The notes under the pieces: model-generated | Databases searched by the model: none | What the model saw: the letters and a program-made list of their open reading frames with translations, nothing else | Told to the model about the DNA's origin: nothing | In this document: piece after piece, positions 14,577-20,838 of the stretch | Layout of the letters: the number at the start of each line of letters is the position of its first letter | How positions within the stretch are numbered: position 1 is the first letter of the stretch | Program-made: the position numbers and the translations under genes | Source: Porphyromonadaceae bacterium UBA3318 | Lineage (GTDB): Bacteria > Bacteroidota > Bacteroidia > Bacteroidales > Muribaculaceae | Assembly (NCBI GenBank): GCA_002361235.1 | Contig: DESI01000072.1 | Span: 2,646 to 29,899, forward strand | Length of the DNA: 27,254 bases | Direction of reading: 5' to 3'

Positions 14577-14770
14577 ATCTCTATTTGTATTATATCAAGT
14601 ATGTTAGATGTAAGCATACTATTTACCGACAGTTGAGCTGATTTGACACCATTCTCTTGCATCCATCTTTTTGCATGATTGATTGCTGTCTGCTTATGGC
14701 TTCCGTCCGGAATAAGCACTCCAAAATCATCATAACTATCATTCATAAGTATGTACCAATATCGCTTCAT
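14573..14770 (-). CDS. Small phage early protein, unknown
   Basis: A 65-residue protein starting at the ATG at 14770, preferred over an adjacent GTG at 14773. It begins with a strand (KRYWYILMNDSYDDFGVLIPDG), then a helix (KQTAINHAKRWMQENGV), then a strand (SAQLSVNS...NILDIIQIEI). No family is recognised. It lies 6 bp after the first early gene and is coupled to the next by ATGA. It is the second gene transcribed when the repressor is inactivated. Confidence 0.5.
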   Translation of the reverse strand: MKRYWYILMNDSYDDFGVLIPDGSHKQTAINHAKRWMQENGVKSAQLSVNSMLTSNILDIIQIEI

Positions 14771-14776
14771 CACAAT

Positions 14777-15019
14777 CTATTTTATTTCGTTTATAATCGG
14801 TCTTACTGAGCAACCAAACACTGTGATCAGTCTATATTTCAGGTTCTCCACATAGAAGTCGGGAGCGGTAAACACTATGCCGGTCTCCTCGGTGTAGCTA
14901 AATGACACACCATCCATCATCAGGACTGCTGCCACCTTATGCTTGGCACTGTGTGTCTGCCACTCTTTGATTTCGTCTGTCGTTTGCATTTCAGTAGTTC
15001 TAAAATTCGTTAATCTCAT
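14777..15019 (-). CDS. First early-operon protein, unknown
   Basis: An 80-residue protein. The ATG at 15019 is chosen because the predicted transcription start is near 15059; a GTG at 15061 would fall outside the transcript. The N-terminus is polar, and the middle carries beta strands (KHKVAAVLMMDGVSFSYTEETGIVFTAPDFYVENLKYRLITVFG). No family is recognised. As the first gene expressed after induction, it is a candidate for host takeover or regulation. The leader of about 40 nt contains one TTAACCA repressor repeat. Confidence 0.55.
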   Translation of the reverse strand: MRLTNFRTTEMQTTDEIKEWQTHSAKHKVAAVLMMDGVSFSYTEETGIVFTAPDFYVENLKYRLITVFGCSVRPIINEIK

Positions 15020-15029
15020 GCCTTTTTCG

Positions 15030-15037
15030 TATCTTTG
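15030..15037 (+). promoter_or_regulatory. -7 box of the repressor promoter
   Basis: TATCTTTG on the plus strand matches TAnnTTTG and would start the repressor transcript near 15044, about 58 nt before the repressor ATG. The -33 region is weak. The promoter faces the early promoter and shares its operator region. Confidence 0.5.
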
Positions 15038-15053
15038 GCGCAGTGGCAACATC

Positions 15054-15122
15054 TTAACCACACCGCAAATGTAATGGATAAAATTTTAACCACAAAATAA
15101 AATGGCAAAAACTTTAACCATA
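15054..15122. promoter_or_regulatory. Operator repeats TTAACCA (three copies, a fourth at 15261)
   Basis: TTAACCACA occurs at 15054-15062 and 15086-15094, TTAACCATA at 15114-15122, and TTAACCACA again at 15261-15269 inside the repressor gene. All face the same way. One copy lies between the -33 and -7 boxes of the early promoter (overlapping the -33 box), one at its start site and one upstream. This arrangement suits a repressor that blocks the early promoter and tunes its own. Confidence 0.7.
15066..15096 (-). promoter_or_regulatory. Early promoter of the transposition operon
   Basis: On the minus strand, TTTG (15093-15096), then 19 nt, then TACATTTG (15066-15073): a full match to the Bacteroidetes vegetative promoter TTTG-N19-TAnnTTTG. 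The start would be near 15059, and the operon reads leftward through the transposase and MuB to about 7753. Repressor repeats cover it. Confidence 0.8.
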
Positions 15123-15833
15123 AAGGAGAAAATTCTTGCCTTCTTAATAGAGAAAGGAATAAAAAAAGTAGAGTTCTTTGAACGGACTGGAATTCAGTCA
15201 AGTAATTTTAAAGGAGCAAACTTGACATCTGCTCCGGGAAGTGATATGCTAGTAAAAATTTTAACCACATATCCTGAACTATCTGCAGAATGGCTAATGA
15301 CAGGTAGAGGTGAGATGCTTAAATCTAATTGCTCAAAAGGAAGTGATATGCGTACTTTTCAGGACAACACCTATTCTATTATAAAAAGTAAAGCTCCTGA
15401 ATTTACGCCAATTAAACAAAACAAAAATCATAATACCCCACTTGAGACCCGTCCCCGTATTCCATTTGACGCAGCGGCTGGAAGCTTATCGATGGCATTG
15501 GGTTCCGTGTCGGAAAGCGACTGTGAACAAGTCCCAGTGATTCCTGCTTTCCCCCACTATGACTTCACAATCATTGCACGTGGTGAGTCCATGGAACCAC
15601 AATATATGTCTGGAGATGAGCTTGCCTGTCTATTCATTAAGGAATCCTCATTCATCCAATGGGGGCGCGCTCATGTTCTCGATACTGCACAAGGCATAGT
15701 TGTGAAACGCATCTACGATCATGGTACATCCATAACATGTAAATCCAACAACCCTAACTATCCGGACTTCGACATACCCAAAAAAGATATTTATCGGATC
15801 GCTCTTGTGGTTGGTTATCTACGAATAGAATAA
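15102..15833 (+). CDS. Phage repressor, S24/LexA-type with N-terminal HTH
   Basis: A 243-residue repressor. An N-terminal HTH (about 5-65; KEKILAFLIEKGIKKVEFFERTGI...) joins an S24 peptidase domain. FDAAAG (122-127) is a likely self-cleavage site between Ala126 and Gly127. GESMEP holds the nucleophile Ser163, and VVKRI holds the general-base Lys202. RecA-stimulated self-cleavage after DNA damage would open the early promoter. It is divergent from the early operon, with TTAACCA repeats in between and one inside its own gene. It is co-directional with the lipoprotein 10 nt downstream, so both are made in the lysogen. Confidence 0.92.
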   Translation: MAKTLTIKEKILAFLIEKGIKKVEFFERTGIQSSNFKGANLTSAPGSDMLVKILTTYPELSAEWLMTGRGEMLKSNCSKGSDMRTFQDNTYSIIKSKAPEFTPIKQNKNHNTPLETRPRIPFDAAAGSLSMALGSVSESDCEQVPVIPAFPHYDFTIIARGESMEPQYMSGDELACLFIKESSFIQWGRAHVLDTAQGIVVKRIYDHGTSITCKSNNPNYPDFDIPKKDIYRIALVVGYLRIE

Positions 15834-15843
15834 TAATTATAAC

Positions 15844-16395
15844 ATGAAAAATATTTTACTAACACTTTGTTTATTATTTCCTTTCCTTTCAATTTCATGC
15901 GTTCCATCTCAAGAAGAGAAAGCTCAGGCCCTAATTCGCACCCAATTAAATCAGATGCTACCCAATATTGGAAGCTATGAAGTAATTGAGTTTGGAGAGT
16001 TTGAGCCAGCAAAGATTTGCTTCCAAGAAACTATCGAGGCATACTCACTGTTGAGCGAGCTTCAATCAATTAGCGATGATATGGCACTAGAAGTCGAAAT
16101 GGCAAAGAGTTCTCATGACCATGCAATCGCTGAAAAACATTTTAAAACGATAAAAGAACTTGATGCTAAGTTTAAAACAATATCAGACTCGATTAATAGG
16201 AGAGCTACAGAATTCCATTATGACACTACGATGGTTTCCATGTTTCATAAATTTAGATATTATGATGATAAAAAAAGACATCATCAAATAGTCCCTATGA
16301 CATTCTATTTCAATAAAGACATAACAAAAATCAAGGGGATAAAGTACCTGTACAATGATGATAGCGGTCCACAAATATACTCAGAGATACCATAG
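15844..16395 (+). CDS. Phage-encoded lipoprotein, candidate superinfection exclusion/lysogenic conversion
   Basis: A 183-residue protein with a signal peptide (MKNILLTLCLLFPFLSISC) and lipidation Cys19; the lipobox is slightly atypical (Leu at -4, Ser at -3). The mature part is helical and charged in the middle (ELQSISDDMALEVEMAKSSHDHAIAEKHFKTIKELDAKF, a coiled-coil-like stretch) and ends in a beta-rich region (HHQIVPMTFYFNKDITKIKGIKYLY). It follows the repressor by 10 nt, so it should be expressed from the prophage. Lipoproteins in this position in temperate phages often exclude related phages or alter the host surface. I do not recognise the family. The codon and base use looks AT-rich beside the late genes. 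Confidence 0.75.
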   Translation: MKNILLTLCLLFPFLSISCVPSQEEKAQALIRTQLNQMLPNIGSYEVIEFGEFEPAKICFQETIEAYSLLSELQSISDDMALEVEMAKSSHDHAIAEKHFKTIKELDAKFKTISDSINRRATEFHYDTTMVSMFHKFRYYDDKKRHHQIVPMTFYFNKDITKIKGIKYLYNDDSGPQIYSEIP

Positions 16396-16648
16396 CCCAA
16401 TCACGCCTCAAATATAACCATGCGGTACGCGCATATCCCCCTCAACACACCATATACACGGCACACACATAGTTTCGAGCATTCGAAATCCAGAATAGCG
16501 ACAATACGCTAAACGACAAGGTATAACACCGAAAGTCAAGCTAAAAAGTGGTGGGTATTTTCCTACATATATATTGCTATATTTTTAGGTTATCATAAGT
16601 ATTGGAGTTACTATCCTATGAAATACTACCAAAAAAAAAATCGGAAAT

Positions 16649-16719
16649 GTAACCCTAAATGTAACCCTAAACTTTATTTTATTGTAACCCTAAATTGTAA
16701 CCCTAAGTGTAACCCTAAA
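16649..16719 (+). repeat. Five direct repeats of TGTAACCCTAA
   Basis: Copies start near 16649, 16660, 16683, 16695 and 16708, giving spacings of roughly 11-13 bp apart from one gap of about 23 bp. Regular short repeats just outside the last phage gene could be transposase-binding sites of the phage end, or recombinase sites of a second element next to the small gene at 16809. They are too short and too close to be CRISPR repeats. Confidence 0.75.
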
Positions 16720-16735
16720 CAAAAATAAGCATAAA

Positions 16736-16758
16736 AAAGGAGCGAAAACCGCTCCTTT
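16736..16758 (-). terminator. Terminator hairpin downstream of the small gene at 16809-17045
   Basis: AAAGGAGCG (16736-16744) and CGCTCCTTT (16750-16758) form a perfect 9-bp stem with a 5-nt loop. Six A's lie at 16733-16738, so minus-strand RNA ends in a U-run. It lies 51 bp beyond the stop of the leftward small gene. Confidence 0.7.
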
Positions 16759-16808
16759 AAGCATAAAAATGAATAACAACGAAAGCCTTTCTAACAGCGT
16801 TATTTTTA

Positions 16809-17045
16809 CTATTTATTATTACTTATCTTGCTGTCTCTAATAAGCGTAGACTGCTTAATTATAGCCTTTTTAGTTATCACAGTGCCGTTCCCCGACAATC
16901 CGGCATGCTGTAAATAGCTCTTAGATGCACCGACCTGCTCCGGTGTCAACACAGAATAGACAGCAGATATACTGGAGAAGTACCAATCCCTCTGTTTCAC
17001 ACCCGTTATAGGGCTTATCAGATGCACATGTATTACCTTGCTCAT
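16809..17045 (-). CDS. Small protein typical of Bacteroidetes mobile DNA, unknown
   Basis: A 78-residue basic protein. The ATG at 17045 is chosen because a TATTTTTG promoter box lies 9-16 nt upstream; a longer reading frame begins inside the promoter. The sequence (KVIHVHLISPITG...DWYFSSISAVYSVLTPEQVGASKSYLQHAGLS...) resembles a group of small proteins I associate with Bacteroidetes mobile elements: a strand, then a 'YYFgSisAiy' helix, then 'vG.....L', then a basic tail. This may be a small DNA-binding regulator. It faces the phage, and it is unclear whether it belongs to the phage end, to another element or to the host. Confidence 0.6.
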   Translation of the reverse strand: MSKVIHVHLISPITGVKQRDWYFSSISAVYSVLTPEQVGASKSYLQHAGLSGNGTVITKKAIIKQSTLIRDSKISNNK

Positions 17046-17053
17046 TTCGACAA

Positions 17054-17099
17054 CAAAAATAGCTAAAATATTCCATATAATCACTATTTGGAATATTTT
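17054..17099 (-). promoter_or_regulatory. Promoter box and 10-bp inverted repeat upstream of the small gene
   Basis: TATTTTTG (17054-17061, minus strand) fits TAnnTTTG. Just upstream, AAAATATTCC (17065-17074) and GGAATATTTT (17090-17099) are perfect reverse complements with a 15-nt spacer, an operator-like layout over the -33 region. Self-regulation by the small protein is possible. Confidence 0.55.
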
Positions 17100-17568
17100 G
17101 AGCAAAATTTATTCCATTCCGGAGTATCAAGAACCACCTGTAAACCATAGTCCCCATCACTACGAAAAATATGGAGATCTCAACATCATAAGTCGGCACA
17201 AGGCTATAAAAACCGCCATTCTTACCCTATATTACGCAATCTGAGTAGCGGATGTAAAGAATTGTGTCCGCTTTCAGGCAAAATCACCCATTATTGTAAA
17301 GCAGATGTAAGAACCGTGTAAAAGAAAAACCGCTTGGAATTTTCACGCCATTTTCAAGCCACTCCCCTAACCCATTGAACTGCAAAACGTTTAAGCACAT
17401 TTCACCGACCAACAAATAAATCGCTTCGTTTTACGCCCCATAATAATTCTCCAATTCCAGCCGGAACTATGACTTATTCATCAGCTCGACATATAGTCCT
17501 ACATTCGCTTTAAGGCATGCGTTTTTCGTGATAGTACACCATCAGTCTCGGTATGGGCATCTTTGACG

Positions 17569-17576
17569 TAATTTTG
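17569..17576 (+). promoter_or_regulatory. -7 box of the RND pump gene
   Basis: TAATTTTG matches TAnnTTTG and sits 22 nt before the start codon; the -33 element is weak. The pump therefore appears to have its own promoter rather than depending on an upstream adaptor gene. Confidence 0.45.
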
Positions 17577-17598
17577 CTGTAATAATTATTTTACAGCA

Positions 17599-20500
17599 AT
17601 GAATATCAAGACTTTTATCGACCGACCGGTATTGTCGTGTGTCCTGTCAGTGTTTATAGTTCTTCTCGGTACAATCGGACTTTCACGCCTTCCTATGGAA
17701 CAGTTTCCGGAAATCGCACCGCCTACCGTGCGTGTTTCCGCAACATATACAGGAGCAAATGCCGAGACGCTCCAACGCTCTGTCATCGCTCTGCTTGAAG
17801 AGGCGATAAACGGAGTGGAGGGAATAAATTACATGACATCCTCGGCAAATAATAACGGACAGGCAACCATCACTATCTATTTCCGTCAAGGCACTGACCC
17901 GGATATGGCCGCTGTGAACGTGCAGAACCGCATCGCACAGGCTCAGGGATTATTGCCTGCCGAAGTAGTGCAATCAGGGATCAATGTCCGTAAAAGCCAG
18001 AACAGTACCGCTAAAATTGTGGCGCTTTACAGCCCCGACAACCGATATGACCAGAAGTTCATATTCAACTACTTCAAGATTAACATCGAGCCACGACTGG
18101 CACGTGTCCCGGGAGTTGGCGATATTACTCTTTTCGGATCGGACTATTCTTTGCGGATATGGCTGAATCCTGACAAAATGGCGGTGCATGGACTTGTGCC
18201 TGCCGATATAGAAGCGGTGCTTGCCGAGCAGAATATCGAGATACCGACAGGCACACTCGGAGCGGATGGTGAAAACACTTTCCAGTATGCGCTGAAATAC
18301 CGTGGCAGGTATGAGACTGAGGATGAGTTCCGGCAATTGGTCGTGAAATCCACTCCCGACGGAGGGATATTGCGTCTTGGAGAGCTTGCCGACATAGAAC
18401 TTGGACAACTGAGCTATTCCGTGAAAAACGAACTTTCGGGACATCCCGGCACAAACTGTATGATAGCCCAGATGCTGGGTAGCAATGCCAATGAACTTGT
18501 CGAAAAGATTGACGAGGTAATCAAAGCAGCCTCGGAGGATTTGCCTGATGGTCTTGTTCTGGTCGACCTGATGAGTGTCAAAAGTTTTATGGACGCGTCA
18601 ATCTCCAATGTATTGCATACGCTGATTGAAGCCATTGTGCTTGTGATACTTGTGGTAATGCTTTTCCTTCAGAATTTCAGGTCATCGCTGATTCCGGGAA
18701 TAGCGATCGTCGTTTCACTTGTCGGTACACTTGCATTCCTCTACTTTGCAGGGTTTTCGTTGAATATGCTGACATTGTTTGCTTTAGTACTCGTAATCGG
18801 TACGGTTGTCGATGATGCCATTGTCGTGGTCGAAGCCGTGCAGTCGCAGTTTGACGGAGGAGAACGGTCACCGTATCAGGCAACAGTAAAAGGGATGAAA
18901 GGCATCACACGTCCGCTTGTCACAACTTCGCTGGTATTCATGGCGGTGTTTATTCCTGTATGTTTCATCGAGGGCGCGACAGGCATATTTTACCGTCAGT
19001 TCGGACTGACAATGGCTGTGGCGGTATTGATTTCTACATTTAATGCGCTTACCCTCAGTCCTGCGCTGTGCGTCCTGATTATGAGACCTGTTGACAAGAC
19101 CGCACGTTTCACCAAAGCATTCAATGCCGCATTTAATGTGATGGGAGCCAAATACACTTCTTCTCTGTCTATATTTTTTCGGCATAAATGGATTGTGGCA
19201 GGTCTTATTGTAACTTCAATTGCCGCATTCGTCCTGTTGCTTCACACTACAAAGACAGGGCTTGTGCCTGACGAAGACACAGGCACAGTAGTGGTGGATA
19301 TTCAGGCCGCTCCCGGCACATCGCAAGCGCGGACAGAGCAGATTATGGCTGAGGTGGAATCAAAAATCTCCGACATACCTCAGTTTCAGATATATTCAAA
19401 ATCCATCGGAATGGGAATGCTCGGAGGTCAGGGCGCGTCAAACGGCACATTCATAATTCGCCTGAAACCATGGGAACAACGAAAAGGGAAGCATGACGAC
19501 AACAAATCGGTCATTGCGGAAATATATCGCCGCCTTGCCGATATAAAAGATGCACGAATAATGTCGTTCGCACAGCCTATCATTGCCGGCTATGGCGTGA
19601 CCAACGGCTTTGAGGTACACATACAGGATTATTCCGACAAATCTGTCAAGGAATTGGAAAACATTGCCCAAAACTTCATATCCGAACTTACGAAGCGACC
19701 GGAGATTGCGAGGGCGCAGACATCGTTCAATTCCAACTATCCGCAGTATCGGGTTGAGGTCGATGCCGCCATGTGCAAGCGAAACGGAGTGTCTCCCGTG
19801 GAACTGCTACGCACTTTGGGGGCATACGTCGGAGGGTCGTATTCTTCAAATATCAACCGCTTCTCGAAGTTGTACCGCGTCATGCTTCAGGCTCCTGCCG
19901 AGGGTAGAATCAACGAAGAATCACTTCGTAATATCTTTGTTCGCAATTCGTCCGGTGAAATGTCACCGATATCCAATTACATAACACTTTCAAGGGTATA
20001 TGGAGCGGAATCGCTGACGCATTTCAACCTGTTCCAGTCTATCGCCATCAACGGCGCACCTGCCGATGGTTACAGTTCCGGTCAGGCGATAAAGGCGATT
20101 GAGGAAGTGGCACGCGAGACACTGCCGTCGGGCTACGGATATGAGTTCGGGGCTATGACACGAGAGGAAGCCGAGACGGGTGACAGCTCGACATGGGTAT
20201 TCGTAATCTGCGTTGCATTCATATATCTTATCCTCGCGGCACTGTACGAGAGTCTGCTGATACCATTCGCCGTCATATTGTCAGTGCCATTCGGTCTCGC
20301 CGGAAGTTTTCTACTGGCGTGGACGTTCGGACTTGAGAACAACATCTATATGCAAACCGGCGTAATCATGCTGATAGGTCTGCTAGCAAAGACAGCAATT
20401 CTCATTACCGAATACGCAGTCGAGGCACATCGTCAAGGCAACGACATAAAGACATCGGCACTATTGGCCGCCCGCCACCGTCTGCGACCGATCATAATGA

Positions 20501-20718
20501 CATCAGCCACAATGATACTCGGACTGCTACCAATGATTTTCGCAACCGGCGTAGGCTCCAACGGATCACACTCCCTTGCAATAGGTGTAATCGGCGGTAT
20601 GATTTTCGGCACAGTAGCATTACTATACATCACCCCGATTCTATTCACTCAACTGAAACAAAAAAAAGTGCGGACTGAAATAATGTACCACTTCTCAGGT
20701 GGTATTTTGCGGTGTTAG
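17599..20718 (+). CDS. RND (HAE1/AcrB-like) efflux pump, inner-membrane permease
   Basis: A 1039-residue pump with the full RND plan: TM1 at about 10-28, a porter/docking loop, TM2-6 at about 340-490, a second large periplasmic loop, then TM7-12 to the end. The proton-relay residues are present: the Asp pair in VVDDAIVVVEAV (405-406) and the Lys in GLLAKTAILITEY. The N-terminal FIDRPVLSCVLSV and MEQFPEIAPP motifs are family hallmarks. It exports hydrophobic compounds as a trimer with a periplasmic adaptor and a TolC-type channel. Neither partner is adjacent: upstream is the mobile-element junction and downstream a Fic gene, so the partners must be elsewhere or lost. The last 18 residues (after TQLKQKK) look unlike usual C-termini. 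Confidence 0.92.
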   Translation: MNIKTFIDRPVLSCVLSVFIVLLGTIGLSRLPMEQFPEIAPPTVRVSATYTGANAETLQRSVIALLEEAINGVEGINYMTSSANNNGQATITIYFRQGTDPDMAAVNVQNRIAQAQGLLPAEVVQSGINVRKSQNSTAKIVALYSPDNRYDQKFIFNYFKINIEPRLARVPGVGDITLFGSDYSLRIWLNPDKMAVHGLVPADIEAVLAEQNIEIPTGTLGADGENTFQYALKYRGRYETEDEFRQLVVKSTPDGGILRLGELADIELGQLSYSVKNELSGHPGTNCMIAQMLGSNANELVEKIDEVIKAASEDLPDGLVLVDLMSVKSFMDASISNVLHTLIEAIVLVILVVMLFLQNFRSSLIPGIAIVVSLVGTLAFLYFAGFSLNMLTLFALVLVIGTVVDDAIVVVEAVQSQFDGGERSPYQATVKGMKGITRPLVTTSLVFMAVFIPVCFIEGATGIFYRQFGLTMAVAVLISTFNALTLSPALCVLIMRPVDKTARFTKAFNAAFNVMGAKYTSSLSIFFRHKWIVAGLIVTSIAAFVLLLHTTKTGLVPDEDTGTVVVDIQAAPGTSQARTEQIMAEVESKISDIPQFQIYSKSIGMGMLGGQGASNGTFIIRLKPWEQRKGKHDDNKSVIAEIYRRLADIKDARIMSFAQPIIAGYGVTNGFEVHIQDYSDKSVKELENIAQNFISELTKRPEIARAQTSFNSNYPQYRVEVDAAMCKRNGVSPVELLRTLGAYVGGSYSSNINRFSKLYRVMLQAPAEGRINEESLRNIFVRNSSGEMSPISNYITLSRVYGAESLTHFNLFQSIAINGAPADGYSSGQAIKAIEEVARETLPSGYGYEFGAMTREEAETGDSSTWVFVICVAFIYLILAALYESLLIPFAVILSVPFGLAGSFLLAWTFGLENNIYMQTGVIMLIGLLAKTAILITEYAVEAHRQGNDIKTSALLAARHRLRPIIMTSATMILGLLPMIFATGVGSNGSHSLAIGVIGGMIFGTVALLYITPILFTQLKQKKVRTEIMYHFSGGILRC

Positions 20719-20768
20719 TGGTATACTCATATTACCTATATTCAGATAAGAGCCACACAAAACACAAA

Positions 20769-20794
20769 AAAAGGTTATACAAATACAACCTTTT
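20769..20794 (+). terminator. Terminator after the RND gene
   Basis: AAAAGGTT (20769-20776) and AACCTTTT (20787-20794) form a perfect 8-bp stem with a 10-nt loop and flanking A/T runs. It is 50 bp downstream of the pump stop and upstream of the Fic promoter, so it separates the two units. Confidence 0.65.
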
Positions 20795-20807
20795 CAGAAT
20801 TTATTAT

Positions 20808-20815
20808 TAACTTTG
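20808..20815 (+). promoter_or_regulatory. -7 box of the fic gene
   Basis: TAACTTTG fits TAnnTTTG and lies 23 nt before the ATG at 20839; TTTTC around 20791 is a poor -33. It supports independent transcription of the Fic gene. Confidence 0.55.
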
Positions 20816-20838
20816 TACGGATGTGACACGAATTCCGT

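Larger units (their letters stand above)
1..16720. mobile_element. Mu-type transposable prophage (right boundary approximate, left end outside window)
   Basis: The block holds a MuA-like transposase, a MuB-like ATPase, a GemA-like protein, an S24 repressor, and Mu-type late genes (terminases, DUF935 portal, MuF, gp36-like and gpG-like proteins, ClpP-like head protease). Early genes read leftward from a repressor-controlled promoter, so the repressor-proximal phage end lies to the right of 15.8 kb. The last gene clearly tied to the phage is the lipoprotein ending at 16395. Five short repeats at 16649-16719 could be transposase-binding sites at the end, so the boundary is drawn there as a guess. 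The other end and the expected short target duplication cannot be seen. Confidence 0.85.
16396..16808. other. Gene-free junction segment
   Basis: No credible gene. It holds a 6-bp inverted repeat, TTTCGA-gcat-TCGAAA (16473-16488), an AT-rich stretch, a run of ten A's (16631-16640), five TGTAACCCTAA repeats and a terminator hairpin. The phage end probably lies here or slightly to the right, but no terminal sequence could be fixed. Confidence 0.6.
17046..17598. other. Intergenic region before the RND pump
   Basis: Apart from the inverted repeat at 17065-17099, a weak AGCGGA...TCCGCT hairpin near 17232-17257 and the pump promoter, I see no gene or clear structure in these 553 bp. A 68-codon frame at 17038-17244 lacks protein-like composition. 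The segment may contain a phage or element end. Confidence 0.5.

Noticed and set aside
14172..14636. Plus-strand frame of 154 codons across the tRNA-like RNA
   Set aside because: It translates the complement of the cloverleaf and of a small early gene; the resemblance of its first residues to common false proteins over tRNAs supports rejection.
16649..16719. CRISPR array
   Set aside because: Repeats are about 11 bp with spacers of 0-12 bp and no cas genes are present.
1..16720. Diversity-generating retroelement or tail-fibre variation system
   Set aside because: No reverse transcriptase, template repeat or tail-fibre gene is visible in this window; it could exist further left.
17038..17244. 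68-codon plus-strand frame upstream of the RND gene
   Set aside because: It overlaps the promoter and inverted repeat of the opposite small gene and shows no domain-like pattern.
17974..19185. Several minus-strand frames of 60-156 codons
   Set aside because: They are shadows of the RND pump gene.
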